Positions 9,347-18,192 are shown, counted from the first letter of the stretch. The stretch is DNA of 64,000 nt from Bradyrhizobium jicamae (GCF_018130215.1 NZ_JAFCKQ010000004.1:218207-282206); one strand, 5' to 3'. Numbers and translations are program-made. Notes: generated by a model not told the origin, from the sequence alone.

Positions 9347-9383
9347 AAAGCCCGGTAGTAGCCCTCTGGCTGCCGGGCTTTTT
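9347..9383 (+). terminator. Intrinsic terminator after the Crp/Fnr gene
   Basis: AAAGCCCGGTAG pairs with CTGCCGGGCTTT across an 11-base loop, with one G-U pair, followed by a T run. Confidence 0.75.
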
Positions 9384-9425
9384 GACTGATGGATCACATA
9401 GCAGCGAACGCTCAATGTTTGGCAG

Positions 9426-9550
9426 GCGGACCGCATCATTACCGCGCTGTCCCGATTCAAGTCTCTTTTCGTTATCGCTCGCAATTCGACCTTCACCTAC
9501 AAGGGTCGGGCAGTGGACGTGAGGCAGCTCGGCCGAGATTTAGGCGTTCG
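9426..9550 (+). pseudogene. Fragment of a cyclase-type TolB-like region
   Basis: One frame reads ADRIITALSRFKSLFVIARN and then STFTYKGRAVDVRQLGRDLGV. This matches the TolB-like stretch of cyclase proteins (compare ALSLQSFYRVLSRNSTFAYK in the gene at 1-1139). Nothing of the catalytic domain or the TPR part flanks it, so about 40 codons survive from a larger gene. Confidence 0.65.
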
Positions 9551-9702
9551 GTCCAGCCGCCTTCGAAGCGCCGGCGCCGGTGACGGGCTCGATGCGGGAC
9601 GCCCAAGGGCATTGCCCTGGGGCGCCTTGAGTGCGCCACCGGAGCCAGCCCACCCTTGATCTGCATCAACGGTGTCGTCTTGGACGGGTTCAACGTCCGA
9701 GC

Positions 9703-9798
9703 ATGCCAAGGCAGCGGGTCGATTGGATCGCGGTCGCCGGGTTCGCCTCAATTGCGGTTGCGGCGTTGGCCCTGCTTGTGCTATTCGCGCTGCCCTGA
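9703..9798 (+). CDS. Possible 31-residue single-span membrane peptide
   Basis: Starts MPRQRVDWIAVAGFASIAVA and runs on as one hydrophobic helix after a short basic N-terminus. Positive-inside charge and uniform hydrophobicity suggest a real membrane peptide, but there is no strong ribosome site and no homologue I can name. Confidence 0.3.
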   Translation: MPRQRVDWIAVAGFASIAVAALALLVLFALP

Positions 9799-9895
9799 GC
9801 GCCGCGCTTCTACGGAAGTGCCGTGGCACAAACTGCACTTTTCACGGGAAAGTTGAGGGCTTAAGGTAAGTTAAGTGTGCCGTGGGACGCGTGCG

Positions 9896-9979
9896 ATGGC
9901 AGAGATCCTTTTCCGTGCCGGCATCATCGTTTTGGGGCTATGCCCCGTCGCACTGACGGCCGCCGCCTTGCTCCTCTGA
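9896..9979 (+). CDS. Possible 27-residue hydrophobic peptide
   Basis: Reads MAEILFRAGIIVLGLCPVAL and ends after a further alanine/leucine run. A single predicted membrane span. Function unknown; it could be chance. Confidence 0.25.
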   Translation: MAEILFRAGIIVLGLCPVALTAAALLL

Positions 9980-10479
9980 AAACTGCTGAAGGCCTGAAAC
10001 CGCAAGGTGGGGGCCGCCCGTAACTTGGCAACCGGACGGCCCCTGTCGACCACTTCCAATTGCCCTGCGTCAACAGAAGCCATGGCCGGCGTAACCACTA
10101 CGGTCCGCCGGCCTTATGGTTTCAAACTGCTGTGAGTTGCGGCAACACTGATCTGCCCTAACCTAAGTTACCACTGCGTAAGTATATTGTGCCCGCTCCC
10201 TTGACGATGCCCCAAACGGGCCGCGCTGCCCTGTTGCCCGCCGCCCTCGGCAGTGCCGTGATCTGACGAGAACGGCGGGCCTGCGCGACCTGGGAGACCA
10301 CGCTGGGCTTTAATGATCGAAGAATGCGAGCGTTCCTTGGCGCGGGGCCTCTTTGACCCTCTCAGGCACAGCGGCCGCCCGCCTCTTTCCAAGTTGCGCC
10401 CCGATGGCGTTAGTCGCCGCCAAGGGTATCACCGTCGCCCTTGCAGACGAGCCCCCCGCAACTTCGTATTGGCATCGCG
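9980..10479. other. Non-coding or degenerate stretch with a duplicated peptide motif
   Basis: No complete gene. At about 10405-10465 the + strand encodes ALVAAKGITVALADEPPATS, nearly identical to ALVAAKGITSALADEAPATS in the small membrane protein at 23686-23919 (minus). The motif runs directly into the 3' end of the recombinase gene, whose terminal 230 bp also occur at 8095-8320. Confidence 0.4.
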
Positions 10480-12126
10480 CTATTGCGGGTTCAGGCCCAA
10501 CGCTTCGAACTGCTTGCTCCACTCCGTCGGAGCATCTCGCAGGCGCTCGGTGTTGATGCCGCGTGGCAAGCGGCCTTCCACGGCGGCCCGGACCAATTTG
10601 GGTGCAAGGAAGGCCAGCGAAATCGTCATGTTGACATAACGAACGCTGCAGCGCTCCCGCGAAGCGATCTGATCTGCGCTGATAACCGAGCCAGAAATGA
10701 TCTCATCAAGCCAGCGTCTGCCTCGCGCGATGGCGCTGACCAGACGGAGACGCCGCTCTGGTCTCTCGGGACGAACTTCCCTTCGCGAGGTGCCATGGGG
10801 CAGCAGCATTTCTCGAAATCGTTTTGACGGTGGCTTCTTCCAGGGAATGGAGAGGTGATGATCGGTGGGGTTTTTCGCATTGTCCTCGCCTTCGACATCG
10901 CCTGCCAGTTTCGTGGAATTTTGACCTTCTCGAGATCTTAGGTGAAGCGCCAACTTGTCGTTCTGAACCTCGATGCGGCTCACCAACGCCGCGATTGTGT
11001 CACGGTCGTTGATGACCGGGCGCGGTAATCGACTTTGACCTCTGAAATGTTCATTGAGGAATTTGAGGACTTTTTCCTCGACCTCGGCTGCAGGAACACG
11101 CGTTACGGATCCGACCTTGGCTGTTTTGCTTTCTCCATGGAGGCAGGGTCGTGACACATAATAGCGATAGCGGATGCCCGCTTTGGTCGCATGCGTCGGG
11201 ATCATAGGGTAGGCCGCGTCGTCGACCAGTAGTCCGGCCAGCAAGTGGTCGCTGGCGTTCCGGGCAGTAGACTTGGTGCTCCACTGGTCCGTTAGCTTCT
11301 GTTGGACCGCATCGAACAGGGCGATGTCCATGATCGGAGGCTGCTCGCCAGGCAGAATGTCGCCCTTGTATCTGACCTCGCCGATGTAGAAACGATTGCG
11401 GAGAAGGTAGAACAGGGATCCCCGCTCGAACGGAATGCCACCGCGGGTGCCCCCAGTTGATAGGTGCCTTGTCTTAGTGCGGAGGCCGCGCTCCCTGAGA
11501 TCTCGAACCAGGGCATTAACCCCGCTGAGGTCGAGGTAACGCTGGAAAATCAGGCGAACCTGCTCAGCCTCATGCTCGACAATGGCAATCTTGCCATCCT
11601 TCATGTCATAGCCGAGGGGGAGGGGACCGCCAACCCAAATGCCTTTTCGCTTGGAGGCCGCAATCTTGTCCCTGATCCGCTCCGAGGTGACCTCCCGTTC
11701 GAACTGGGCGAAGGACAGCAGCACGTTGAGTGTCAGCCGTCCCATCGAGGTCGTAGTGTTGAACTGCTGGGTGACCGAGACAAATGATACTCCGTGGGCA
11801 TCGAAGAGTTCGACGAGCTTGGCGAAATCGGCGAGCGACCGAGTTAGCCGATCTACCTTGTAGACGACGATGACATCGATCTTGTTGGCGCGGATGTCAT
11901 CGAGCAGCCGCTGGAGATCAGGCCGGTCAGTCGATCCACCCGAATAGCCGCCGTCGTCATAGCGTGCTTTGATCGGTGTCCAGCCGGCGTGCGCCTGGCT
12001 TCTGATATAGGCTGAGGAGGCCTCGTACTGCGCATCCAGCGAGTTGAACTCCTGATCGAGAGCCTGGTCGGTCGAGACCCTTGTGTAGATGGCACAGCGG
12101 ACGGGTTTGACGGAGGCGGCCTTCAT
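10480..12126 (-). CDS. Large serine recombinase (resolvase/invertase family)
   Basis: A 548-residue protein from the ATG at 12126. The catalytic domain begins VRCAIYTRVSTDQALDQEFN (nucleophile Ser in RVSTD) and contains YDDGGYSGGSTDRPDLQRLL and VVYKVDRLTRSLADFAKLV, with FAQFEREVTSERIRDKIAAS in the E-helix. A recombinase domain with RNRFYIGEVRYKG and a long C-terminal region follow. Such enzymes join attachment sites through a covalent phosphoserine. The start codon overlaps the DUF2924 stop by 4 bp, indicating translational coupling. An upstream in-frame extension lies inside the DUF2924 gene and is unlikely. Confidence 0.92.
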   Translation of the reverse strand: MKAASVKPVRCAIYTRVSTDQALDQEFNSLDAQYEASSAYIRSQAHAGWTPIKARYDDGGYSGGSTDRPDLQRLLDDIRANKIDVIVVYKVDRLTRSLADFAKLVELFDAHGVSFVSVTQQFNTTTSMGRLTLNVLLSFAQFEREVTSERIRDKIAASKRKGIWVGGPLPLGYDMKDGKIAIVEHEAEQVRLIFQRYLDLSGVNALVRDLRERGLRTKTRHLSTGGTRGGIPFERGSLFYLLRNRFYIGEVRYKGDILPGEQPPIMDIALFDAVQQKLTDQWSTKSTARNASDHLLAGLLVDDAAYPMIPTHATKAGIRYRYYVSRPCLHGESKTAKVGSVTRVPAAEVEEKVLKFLNEHFRGQSRLPRPVINDRDTIAALVSRIEVQNDKLALHLRSREGQNSTKLAGDVEGEDNAKNPTDHHLSIPWKKPPSKRFREMLLPHGTSRREVRPERPERRLRLVSAIARGRRWLDEIISGSVISADQIASRERCSVRYVNMTISLAFLAPKLVRAAVEGRLPRGINTERLRDAPTEWSKQFEALGLNPQ

Positions 12127-12641
12127 GGGCTGGCCTCGGGCCTTGGTTTTGTTGGTTTGTCCCTCAGCCCAAAAAAGCGGGGGCCGTTCCACTTTGTCCC
12201 GGTAATTGCAAAGGCGATCTTGGTGAGGCTGTCGTAGGACTGCCCGTTCCAGGCAAAGCCATTGGCCAGCACCATCACGCGATGCGATTTTTGATCCCAT
12301 TCCCGAACGAGGACTGTACCCGGTGTGAGGTCTATCCGCTTGCGGTCTAGGCTCTCCAGCCGCTCCGCCATTGCCGAACCTGATTCATTGATGCTGGTTC
12401 GATCCAGAACCTTGCGGGTCTCGTGATCGAGATCACCAAATCGATCGGCTTGGAGCCTGAAGGATAAGACCGCACACAAAAGATGCCGCGGCACGTGAGG
12501 GGGCGCCGGTCGCTGGAAGATACTTTGCCACCGGGCGCGCAGACCCCCAAGATCGAGATCGCGCAGATGCGCGATCTCGTTTTCTACGGACGCCCTCGAC
12601 GATTTGGACGTCGCGGAAACGCTACGATATTTACTTTGCAT
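12123..12641 (-). CDS. DUF2924 family protein
   Basis: A 172-residue protein starting MQSKYRSVSATSKSS. It carries the DUF2924 pattern: ENEIAHLRDLDLGGLRARWQ, PRHLLCAVLSFRLQADRFGD, then LTPGTVLVREWDQKSHRVMV, GFAWNGQSYDSLTKIAFAIT and KWNGPRFFGL. It is almost always found between a DUF3489 gene and a recombinase and probably assists recombination or its control (inference). The ATG at 12641 starts just before the domain; an upstream frame overlaps the DUF3489 gene and was rejected. Confidence 0.87.
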   Translation of the reverse strand: MQSKYRSVSATSKSSRASVENEIAHLRDLDLGGLRARWQSIFQRPAPPHVPRHLLCAVLSFRLQADRFGDLDHETRKVLDRTSINESGSAMAERLESLDRKRIDLTPGTVLVREWDQKSHRVMVLANGFAWNGQSYDSLTKIAFAITGTKWNGPRFFGLRDKPTKPRPEASP

Positions 12642-12645
12642 CGTA

Positions 12646-13026
12646 TCACGCCGCCTGTTTGCCCCGGTCCGCCGGCGTGTCGATGATGCGGTAGACGCGG
12701 CCGCTTTCGGCGGGTTCTGATACCAAATTAAGACCAAGCTTCTTGCGGACGACGCCGGCGAGGAAACCACGTACAGAGTGCTCTCGCCAGCCGGTCGCAG
12801 CGCTGATGGCTGCAATCGTCGTTCCCATCTTACCGCTCAGCATGGCGACGACCTGCGCGTTCTTGGTGCCGCTTCTTGTGAGCGCGGTCGAAGCAGCACC
12901 GGTTGGAACCTGCGGTTTTGGTGATTTGCGTTTGGCCGGCGCCTTGGCCGGTCGCGATCGGGTAACGGTTTTTCGTTTGGAGTTGGTCCTGGTCACGGGA
13001 GCCTCATAAGGTTTGCGCGACGCCAT
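12646..13026 (-). CDS. DUF3489 family protein
   Basis: A basic N-terminus rich in Lys, Arg, Pro and Ala (to residue about 55), then the DUF3489 domain: QVVAMLSGKMGTTIAAISAA, TGWREHSVRGFLAGVVRKKL and GRVYRII. The domain resembles a winged helix and may bind DNA. The ATG at 13026 (MASRKPYEAP) was preferred; an ATG at 13080 would add 18 residues. First gene of the recombinase module. Confidence 0.85.
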   Translation of the reverse strand: MASRKPYEAPVTRTNSKRKTVTRSRPAKAPAKRKSPKPQVPTGAASTALTRSGTKNAQVVAMLSGKMGTTIAAISAATGWREHSVRGFLAGVVRKKLGLNLVSEPAESGRVYRIIDTPADRGKQAA

Positions 13027-13123
13027 CCGTCGCACCACCTCAGCCCCACCTAGGCAAATCACCCGGCGGGGCTCTCCCAAAGTGAAGCCTCAGGCGGCTT
13101 CCACTCCCGTAGCAATGCTCACC

Positions 13124-13309
13124 TTGCGGTAGAATGCCAGCCCATTCCGAGCAACATCATTGCTCTTTTGCTTGATCATTCGGCCATTCGCGCGGATGGG
13201 CGGGCGAATCCCTCCCTCTCCGCCATCGCTTTTGGACAGCGCAGAAGTCCTTCATAACAGGCTTTTCCTGAACCGCTGGATTTTTGCGGTGGAGCGCCAC
13301 GGAGCACCG
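13124..13309 (+). repeat. Direct repeat, copy 1 (about 186 bp)
   Basis: From TTGCGGTAGAATGCCAGCCC to GGAGCACCG this stretch is nearly identical to 19880-20069. Differences are mainly a short indel near position 13167 and scattered substitutions. The copies point the same way and bracket 6.6 kb. No family recognised and no convincing reading frame. Confidence 0.85.
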
Positions 13310-13472
13310 TCGTGGTGGCCCAACCTGCCATCCTTAGATCGAACATGCCAGGAAAAATGCCCGAGCTGCGGGCGCTAAACCCAGGTCATCTTTCCCGAAC
13401 ACCAGCTTTGCGACCACCTTGCCCTGCACGAGCACGATGCCCTGCCGCGCCGAATCGTAGAAAGCACCAGCG

Positions 13473-13486
13473 TTGATCTACGTCAA
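13473..13486 (+). promoter_or_regulatory. FixK/FNR-type box TTGATCTACGTCAA
   Basis: A perfect TTGA-N6-TCAA palindrome of the FixK2/FNR class, 136 bp upstream of the secreted-protein gene at 13622. In rhizobia such boxes centre near -40 of microaerobic promoters. The distance allows a long leader. Direct visual match only. Confidence 0.5.
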
Positions 13487-13621
13487 AGAATGACCGGGGG
13501 CGGGGTCCAATCTTTTGGTCTCTGCTGAGTACATTGATGGTCGGAAGGGCAGAGTAATTTTACGATATCGCATTCTGCACGTGATCAGCGTCGCGCAAGT
13601 CTTAACTGGGAGGAAAAGCCT

Positions 13622-14113
13622 ATGTCACGTATGAAACTCATATCTTCGGGCATCTTGTTGGCCTCAGTGTTTTCGGCGCAAGCCTTTGCTGGCGAAGTCA
13701 AGTTCGATCAGCAGACCTGCTACACCGGGCCAGCCCACCTCATTCAACACGCTGACGGAATGGTGTCTGGGTCGTACGCCGTTATCGGTACGTCGCCCGG
13801 CACGGAAGGTACTCCGTTTCGCATGATGTCAGGGCAATGCCTTGGGGCATTTTCTGACGTCGGTGGCCAGCACGACGAAAACGGCAGTTGCGAATTCGTG
13901 GATGCGGCCGGCGACAAGTTCTTCGGGGTATATTCGCGGAAGGGAGATCCTGCCAGCGCCGAGGGTACTTGGCGTGTAGTTCATGGTACGGGCAAATTCG
14001 CGGATATGAGCGGAGGCGGGAAATGGATGCCCATCGGCAACTTCCCGGCCAGCGGCATGCCAAACATGTTCAACGGCTGCAATCACGAGTGGGGGTCGTA
14101 TACCATGAAATAA
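13622..14113 (+). CDS. Secreted protein of unknown function
   Basis: 163 residues with a clear signal peptide (MSRMKLISSGILLASVFSAQ, cleavage after AFA). The mature part is rich in Gly, Ser and aromatic residues with alternating patterns suggesting a beta-barrel-like fold (GPAHLIQHADGMVSGSYAVI, GTWRVVHGTGKFADMSGGGK). The GTGKFADMSGGG segment recalls small secreted proteins of the allene-oxide-cyclase-like barrel type, but I cannot assign a family. A GGGAGG site lies 7 bp before the ATG. A FixK-type box upstream hints at low-oxygen control. Confidence 0.65.
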   Translation: MSRMKLISSGILLASVFSAQAFAGEVKFDQQTCYTGPAHLIQHADGMVSGSYAVIGTSPGTEGTPFRMMSGQCLGAFSDVGGQHDENGSCEFVDAAGDKFFGVYSRKGDPASAEGTWRVVHGTGKFADMSGGGKWMPIGNFPASGMPNMFNGCNHEWGSYTMK

Positions 14114-14256
14114 TCTGCGCGCAGGGTGTTTGGAAAGCGGCTGGTGCGGCTTCGCGCAACCAAGCACAATGTCGGTGCGTTGCAGTCGTTCTTCCTCGCA
14201 TTTCTGCTCGGGATCTGGGTCGCGCGCCGACATTAGGTGCCTGCCGGCAAAGTTGG

Positions 14257-15293
14257 TCAGGTTGCGGCCGCAGTTATGGGGCGTTCGTCGTCCCCCGACT
14301 GATCTGCGACCGTGTCGGCCGGCAGATTGATCTTCATCTTACAAATGACTCGCGACGGTTCGAATAGAAGTTCGGTGTTGCCTCCGAACTGAGCGAGTGC
14401 CCGCGACAAGAGCCGGAGTCCAAATCCCTGTTTCTGGGGAGCGATAACCGTTGGTCCGTCCCTTTCTTGCCAATCGATTTCGAGGAGCGTGCCCGCCATC
14501 CTCGAGATGAGAAGCACCACACCGCCCGGCACGGACAGAGAGCCGTATTTTGCCGAGTTGGTCGCAAGCCCATGGACCAGAAGCGCGAGCGTCAAGGCGT
14601 ATTTGGGCGGGAGCCTTACGTCGGGTCCCTGGATCACGACCCGCGAGGCGACGTACGGCCCCAACTCGGTCGTCGCGATGTCATGGACGAACGCCCCACG
14701 TCCGTTAGCTTCCTCTATTAGGTGATCCGTCGCCGTCAGGGCCGCGAGGCGGCTGAGGATGCCGTCGCGTACTTGCGGCTGCTCCCCCGGAGTTGCACGC
14801 TGACGATCGCCTGTATGGTCGCGATTTTGTTCTTGAGCCTGTGGGCCAATTCTTGGACTGCCAACTTCCGCAGATGCTCTTCGTCCTCGAGGCGTTTCGC
14901 GATACGTCGAAAGTGGTCGGCCCCCAACGCCAGGAGCATCGAAACGAAGGCGAAGACGATGAGGGTCAGTCGGTCTCCGTTGCGGTCCAGGGCAAAGCTG
15001 AAGGCGGGAGGCATGAAGACCCACCAGGCGGTCACCGCGCCGAGGACCGCCACCAGAACTGCCGGGCCGATGCCCCCGAGAAGAGCTGTGAAAGCCACGG
15101 CCGGGTAATAGGCGATGAGCGGCGAGGAATTTTGGTCAAGCCACATCAGCCATGACTCGAAAAGCCCGGCGGCCATGGCGCAGCCCACAGCGAATGCGTA
15201 CGATTTCGGAGATCCTGGAGCGACGGATGCGCGTAGACGCGCCAAAGCTGAATCCACCGCTGCGGCCAGCTTTGCTGGGTCGCCTTGCTCCAT
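14257..15293 (-). pseudogene. HWE/HisKA_2 sensor kinase with DUF4118 membrane domain, frameshifted
   Basis: The N-terminal frame has four membrane helices of DUF4118 type (YYPAVAFTALLGGIGPAVLV, AWWVFMPPAFSFALD), then the phospho-acceptor box VQELAHRLKNKIATIQAIVS. The rest (AALTATDHLIEEANGRGAF, LALLVHGLATNSAKYGSLSV, KQGFGLRLLSRALAQFGGNT) lies in another frame. The break is in the run GGGGG near 14790; six G would restore one 345-residue kinase. The intact enzyme would be a relative of the gene at 50942-52069. Either a recent pseudogene or a homopolymer sequencing error. Confidence 0.75.
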
Positions 15294-15486
15294 GGCAGGT
15301 CCCCCTCTCGTTACTCTGCACCTTGCAGAAAAAAATTAGCACATTGTTGTCGAGCGTAAAGTCATTGGTTTCGGCGTCAGGCAATGGCCCGGGCGCGGGC
15401 AGGAACCCCTCGGAGGGGGGTGACCCGCAGAAACCGGTCATTTACCCTTGGATCGAGTCGAAAAAATCGTTTCGGCCCCTTGAAAC

Positions 15487-15916
15487 TTTCTCTGGTCGGC
15501 CATCGGCTTCGACCGCCTGTTCGATCCGCCGAAGCCGCTCAGCGTGTGGGCGAGGAAAGCTATCCCCCTACAACATCGAACGCCTCGACGAGAACAGCTT
15601 CCAGATCTCGGTTGCGCTCGCCGGATTCAAGCCGGATGAGGTCGAATTGACGGTCGAGCAGAACGTCCTGACCCTCGAGGACCGGAAGAGCGACAAGGAG
15701 GGCAAGACCTTCCTGCATCGCGGCATCTCGGCGCGCAACTTCAAGCGCCAGTTCACGCTCGCCGACCATGTCGAGGCCAGGGGCGCACGGTTCGAGAACG
15801 GCCTGCTGATCATCGATCTGCAGCGGGAAATCCCCGAGGCAATGAAGCCGCGGCGCTTTGCGATCAAAGGCACTGCGCCCAGCAACGTGACGCAGATCGA
15901 ATCCAGGGCCGCCTGA
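15487..15916 (+). pseudogene. Class-A Hsp20 gene with frameshifted N-terminus
   Basis: The alpha-crystallin domain is intact in one frame (PYNIERLDENSFQISVALAG, EIPEAMKPRRFAIK) and is very close to the gene at 54930. The N-terminal part is split over two other frames: LWSAIGFDRLFD, then AAQRVGEESYPP. One base is missing between 15524 and 15530 and one C in TATCCCCCTAC near 15570. No proper start codon or leader is seen, so a functional product is unlikely unless these are sequence errors. Confidence 0.7.
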
Positions 15917-15999
15917 GGGCCATCTTGCTGATTCAACGACCAGGCCGCGCGGTCTCCCGAGCGGCTATCCGCCAACTCGTCTTAGAAACGGAGGAAGCC

Positions 16000-16350
16000 A
16001 TGCGGCCGACGACCGCTCTTCACGACAACGTTGTCGATCTCAACGCCATCATTCATCCCGGCACGGTTTTCGAACATCCCCGGTACGTGGTCTCCCATCC
16101 TTCTTTCAGCCTGTTCGAAAAACGCGCCATTCTGGCTTCGTGGGCATCAGACGCTTCCGCGATCGCATCGTGCCCGTCGCTGCGTGCGCCCGAGGGGCTG
16201 AAGGCGCCCATCTCGATCGATGAAATACTGGCCCTTCGCGGGCCGCGTCGTATGCGTATGCGGGAAGATCTGTCGTCTCCTAGCTCCAGGCAGAATCGGA
16301 TAGTCGATCCCGCGCTCTGTGGCTATTGGACGCACGATCGCCCGTCCTGA
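16000..16350 (+). CDS. Small conserved protein with SWASD motif
   Basis: 116 residues from ATG 16000, preceded by GGAGG. The core FEHPRYVVSHPSFSLFEKRA, ILASWASDASAI and APISIDEILALR is shared with the N-terminal part of the protein at 56045. Both genes follow an Hsp20 gene, which suggests a linked stress role (inference). The last 25 residues are Arg/Ser-rich and may come from a frameshift. Function unknown. Confidence 0.6.
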   Translation: MRPTTALHDNVVDLNAIIHPGTVFEHPRYVVSHPSFSLFEKRAILASWASDASAIASCPSLRAPEGLKAPISIDEILALRGPRRMRMREDLSSPSSRQNRIVDPALCGYWTHDRPS

Positions 16351-16360
16351 GGAGCGTGCA

Positions 16361-16720
16361 CCGTCCGGATGATAGAGGCGTGCCGCACTTGCGATTGCCG
16401 CAACGCCTGCCAAGGTTGCTCCTGCCAGAAGGGCGATCACCTCCGAATGGCCGGCGACACGGAATGAGATGGCGGCAAGTATTCCGTCTGCCCTGTAAGG
16501 CGTGCCGTGGCGAGCATCCCGCCGGCAGCTCCGCTTCGGGAGAGCGGCGCGGCCGTTAGCATCGAACGATTGTTCGGCGCCTGGAAGAAGCCGAATCCAA
16601 GGCCACAGAGTGCCATCCGCCATGCGATCTCAGTCGACGTCGGCTCTGCGGGGAGATCCGCCAACAAGGAAAGACCCGACTCCGGCGAATGCCTTTGTTC
16701 TGTGCTCCATCATCGCAAAA
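16361..16720 (-). pseudogene. Remnant of a DHA2-type MFS transporter
   Basis: Two frames join to LADLPAEPTSTEIAWRMALC, GLGFGFFQAPNNRSMLTAAP, RSGAAGGMLATARLTGQT, then AAISFRVAGHSEVIALLAGA. This is the C-terminal quarter of an EmrB/QacA-like drug exporter. The first 350 residues are absent and a frameshift lies near 16490. Confidence 0.65.
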
Positions 16721-16752
16721 GACGCGAGAAATCCGTGGGGACGGGGACGTTG

Positions 16753-16959
16753 ATGCCTACGACGTGTCTACTCGATCGATCTCGCCGCTACCGGCGCCTG
16801 GCACAGTCCGAGCCGGACCCTATCAAGGCTGCCGCTTTGCGGCGAATAGCGGATGAGGCCGAAGTGGGCATGCTCTGCGTCGCCAGCCGCGATGACCACA
16901 TCCGGATCGTCCAATCACCATCGGATGCTCCTCCGATCTGGACTGGTTGGTGGCGGTAA
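16753..16959 (+). CDS. Small conserved protein, function unknown
   Basis: 68 residues: LLDRSRRYRRLAQSEPDPIK, AAALRRIADEAEVGMLC. The YRRLA-x-DPIKAAALRRIADEAE pattern recurs in small rhizobial proteins of islands like this one and resembles the protein at 50256. Predicted as a short helical hairpin. Confidence 0.45.
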   Translation: MPTTCLLDRSRRYRRLAQSEPDPIKAAALRRIADEAEVGMLCVASRDDHIRIVQSPSDAPPIWTGWWR

Positions 16960-17033
16960 ATCGAAGACGTCGTTCACAACGAGAGGGTCAAAAGCGAGAA
17001 GCGTCCCGTTATTAGCTGCTGGCTGGCCGCGCC

Positions 17034-17598
17034 ATGTTTGATCTGACTTTTCTCGGGACTTCCGCGAGAGTCCCGTCTACGGAGCGAAATCATCCGGGGC
17101 TGCTTGTAGAGGCGGGCAACCGGCGCAATCATGGTCGATTGCGGGGAGGGCACGCAGCGGCGGTTGCTTCGGCGCGGCGCCGGCTTTCGAAGACTGAATC
17201 GGCTTCTGCTAACGCATGGCCATTTCGATCATGTGCTGGGGATTCCCGGCCTCCTTTCGACGCTTCGCCTCAGCAGAGCACTGAGACCGTGGCGATCCAT
17301 GCCGGACCAGACGCAATCAAGGTGATCACCCGAATGTTTGCAGGCTTCTGGGGAGAGGGAAGGGCGCCCGTTCCGCTCACACTCGCCCCGCTGACAGGAG
17401 GTCGAGTTTTCGAATTCCGTGAATTCAGAGTCGACTGCTTTCCCGTCCGACACCGGGACAACGAGAGCTACGGCTTTTCCTTCGAGAGCCGAGTTCGACG
17501 TCACCTCTTGCCTGACCGACTTTCGGCCCTCGGCGTTCCTGATGGACCGGTTCGAAAAAAAATTGGCTGAAGGCCACGAACTTTTATCGGGTCTTTGA
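17034..17598 (+). pseudogene. RNase Z-like metallo-beta-lactamase gene, several frameshifts
   Basis: Begins MFDLTFLGTSARVPSTERNH (RNase Z start). A frame change near 17125 leads to [19 protein letters not shown] and the metal motif [20 protein letters not shown]. Another near 17275 gives [20 protein letters not shown] and FPVRHRDNESYGFSFES, and a fourth change in a run of A at 17553 precedes the end. At least three breaks, including apparent insertions, make this a true pseudogene. The intact enzyme would process tRNA 3' ends. Confidence 0.75.
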
Positions 17599-17754
17599 CA
17601 AAGCTTGGAGGAGGCCACTTTGGCCAAAAGCCATCCGTCGCTACCCTATTAAGGGGTACCCCTGTCATTAACGCAGGTTTATTCCGACGGCGCGATGTTT
17701 CGATACATTTCCTATCAGAGAATTTGAAGCCGAGCGAATCAATTCGGGGCTCTG

Positions 17755-18192
17755 ATGCTTTCGCTAGCCGAAGCGGAATATTGCAACGTCGATGATCTCA
17801 ATCCTGCGCCTATCGAACCAACTTGGATCATTGAAGGCGATCCGGAAGCTCGCGCACGCCTTTTGTGGAGAAGCGCATGCAAGACCTCCTCGACCGTGAT
17901 CTGGTCCTGCACCGGAGGTAAGTTCAACTGGTACTACGACCTCGACGAGACCATCATCATTCTCGAAGGCTCGGTCGTGCTTGAGAGCGAGGGCATGCCG
18001 CCGAAGCGCTATGGCATTGGTGACGTGATTTATTTTCGAACGGGTGCGCGTGCCAAATGGCATGTTGAGGGCTATGTCAGGAAGCTCGCCTTCCTTCGCC
18101 TGAACAATCCGTTCCCGTTCGGCATTGCGATCCGCGCCGTCAACAAGCTCAAGAAGGTCGCACGAACGTCTCAACCGTCGCGCCTTACTTGA
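17755..18192 (+). CDS. Cupin-domain protein
   Basis: 145 residues. The middle carries a cupin barrel of the DUF861/EutQ-like type: TSSTVIWSCTGGKFNWYYDL, DETIIILEGSVVLESEGMPP and YGIGDVIYFRTGARAKWHVE. The metal-ligand pattern is partly altered: Glu is present (DETIIILEG), but the expected first His is replaced. Substrate unknown. The start ATG at 17755 has no strong ribosome site. The gene is intact although it follows a pseudogene. Confidence 0.75.
   Translation: MLSLAEAEYCNVDDLNPAPIEPTWIIEGDPEARARLLWRSACKTSSTVIWSCTGGKFNWYYDLDETIIILEGSVVLESEGMPPKRYGIGDVIYFRTGARAKWHVEGYVRKLAFLRLNNPFPFGIAIRAVNKLKKVARTSQPSRLT

Larger units (their letters stand above)
10480..13026 (-). mobile_element. DUF3489-DUF2924-serine recombinase module
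   Basis: Three same-strand genes, with a 4-bp overlap between the last two and a 4-bp gap between the first two. This gene order recurs in alphaproteobacterial genomic islands, and the large serine recombinase is the likely integrase. The window holds a second partial copy of the recombinase 3' end near tRNA-Val. Attachment sites could not be located. Confidence 0.7.

Noticed and set aside
12548..12585. Perfect inverted repeat GAGATCGCGC / GCGCGATCTC followed by GTTTTC, like a terminator
   Set aside because: It lies within the DUF2924 coding sequence on the opposite strand and no plus-strand gene ends there.
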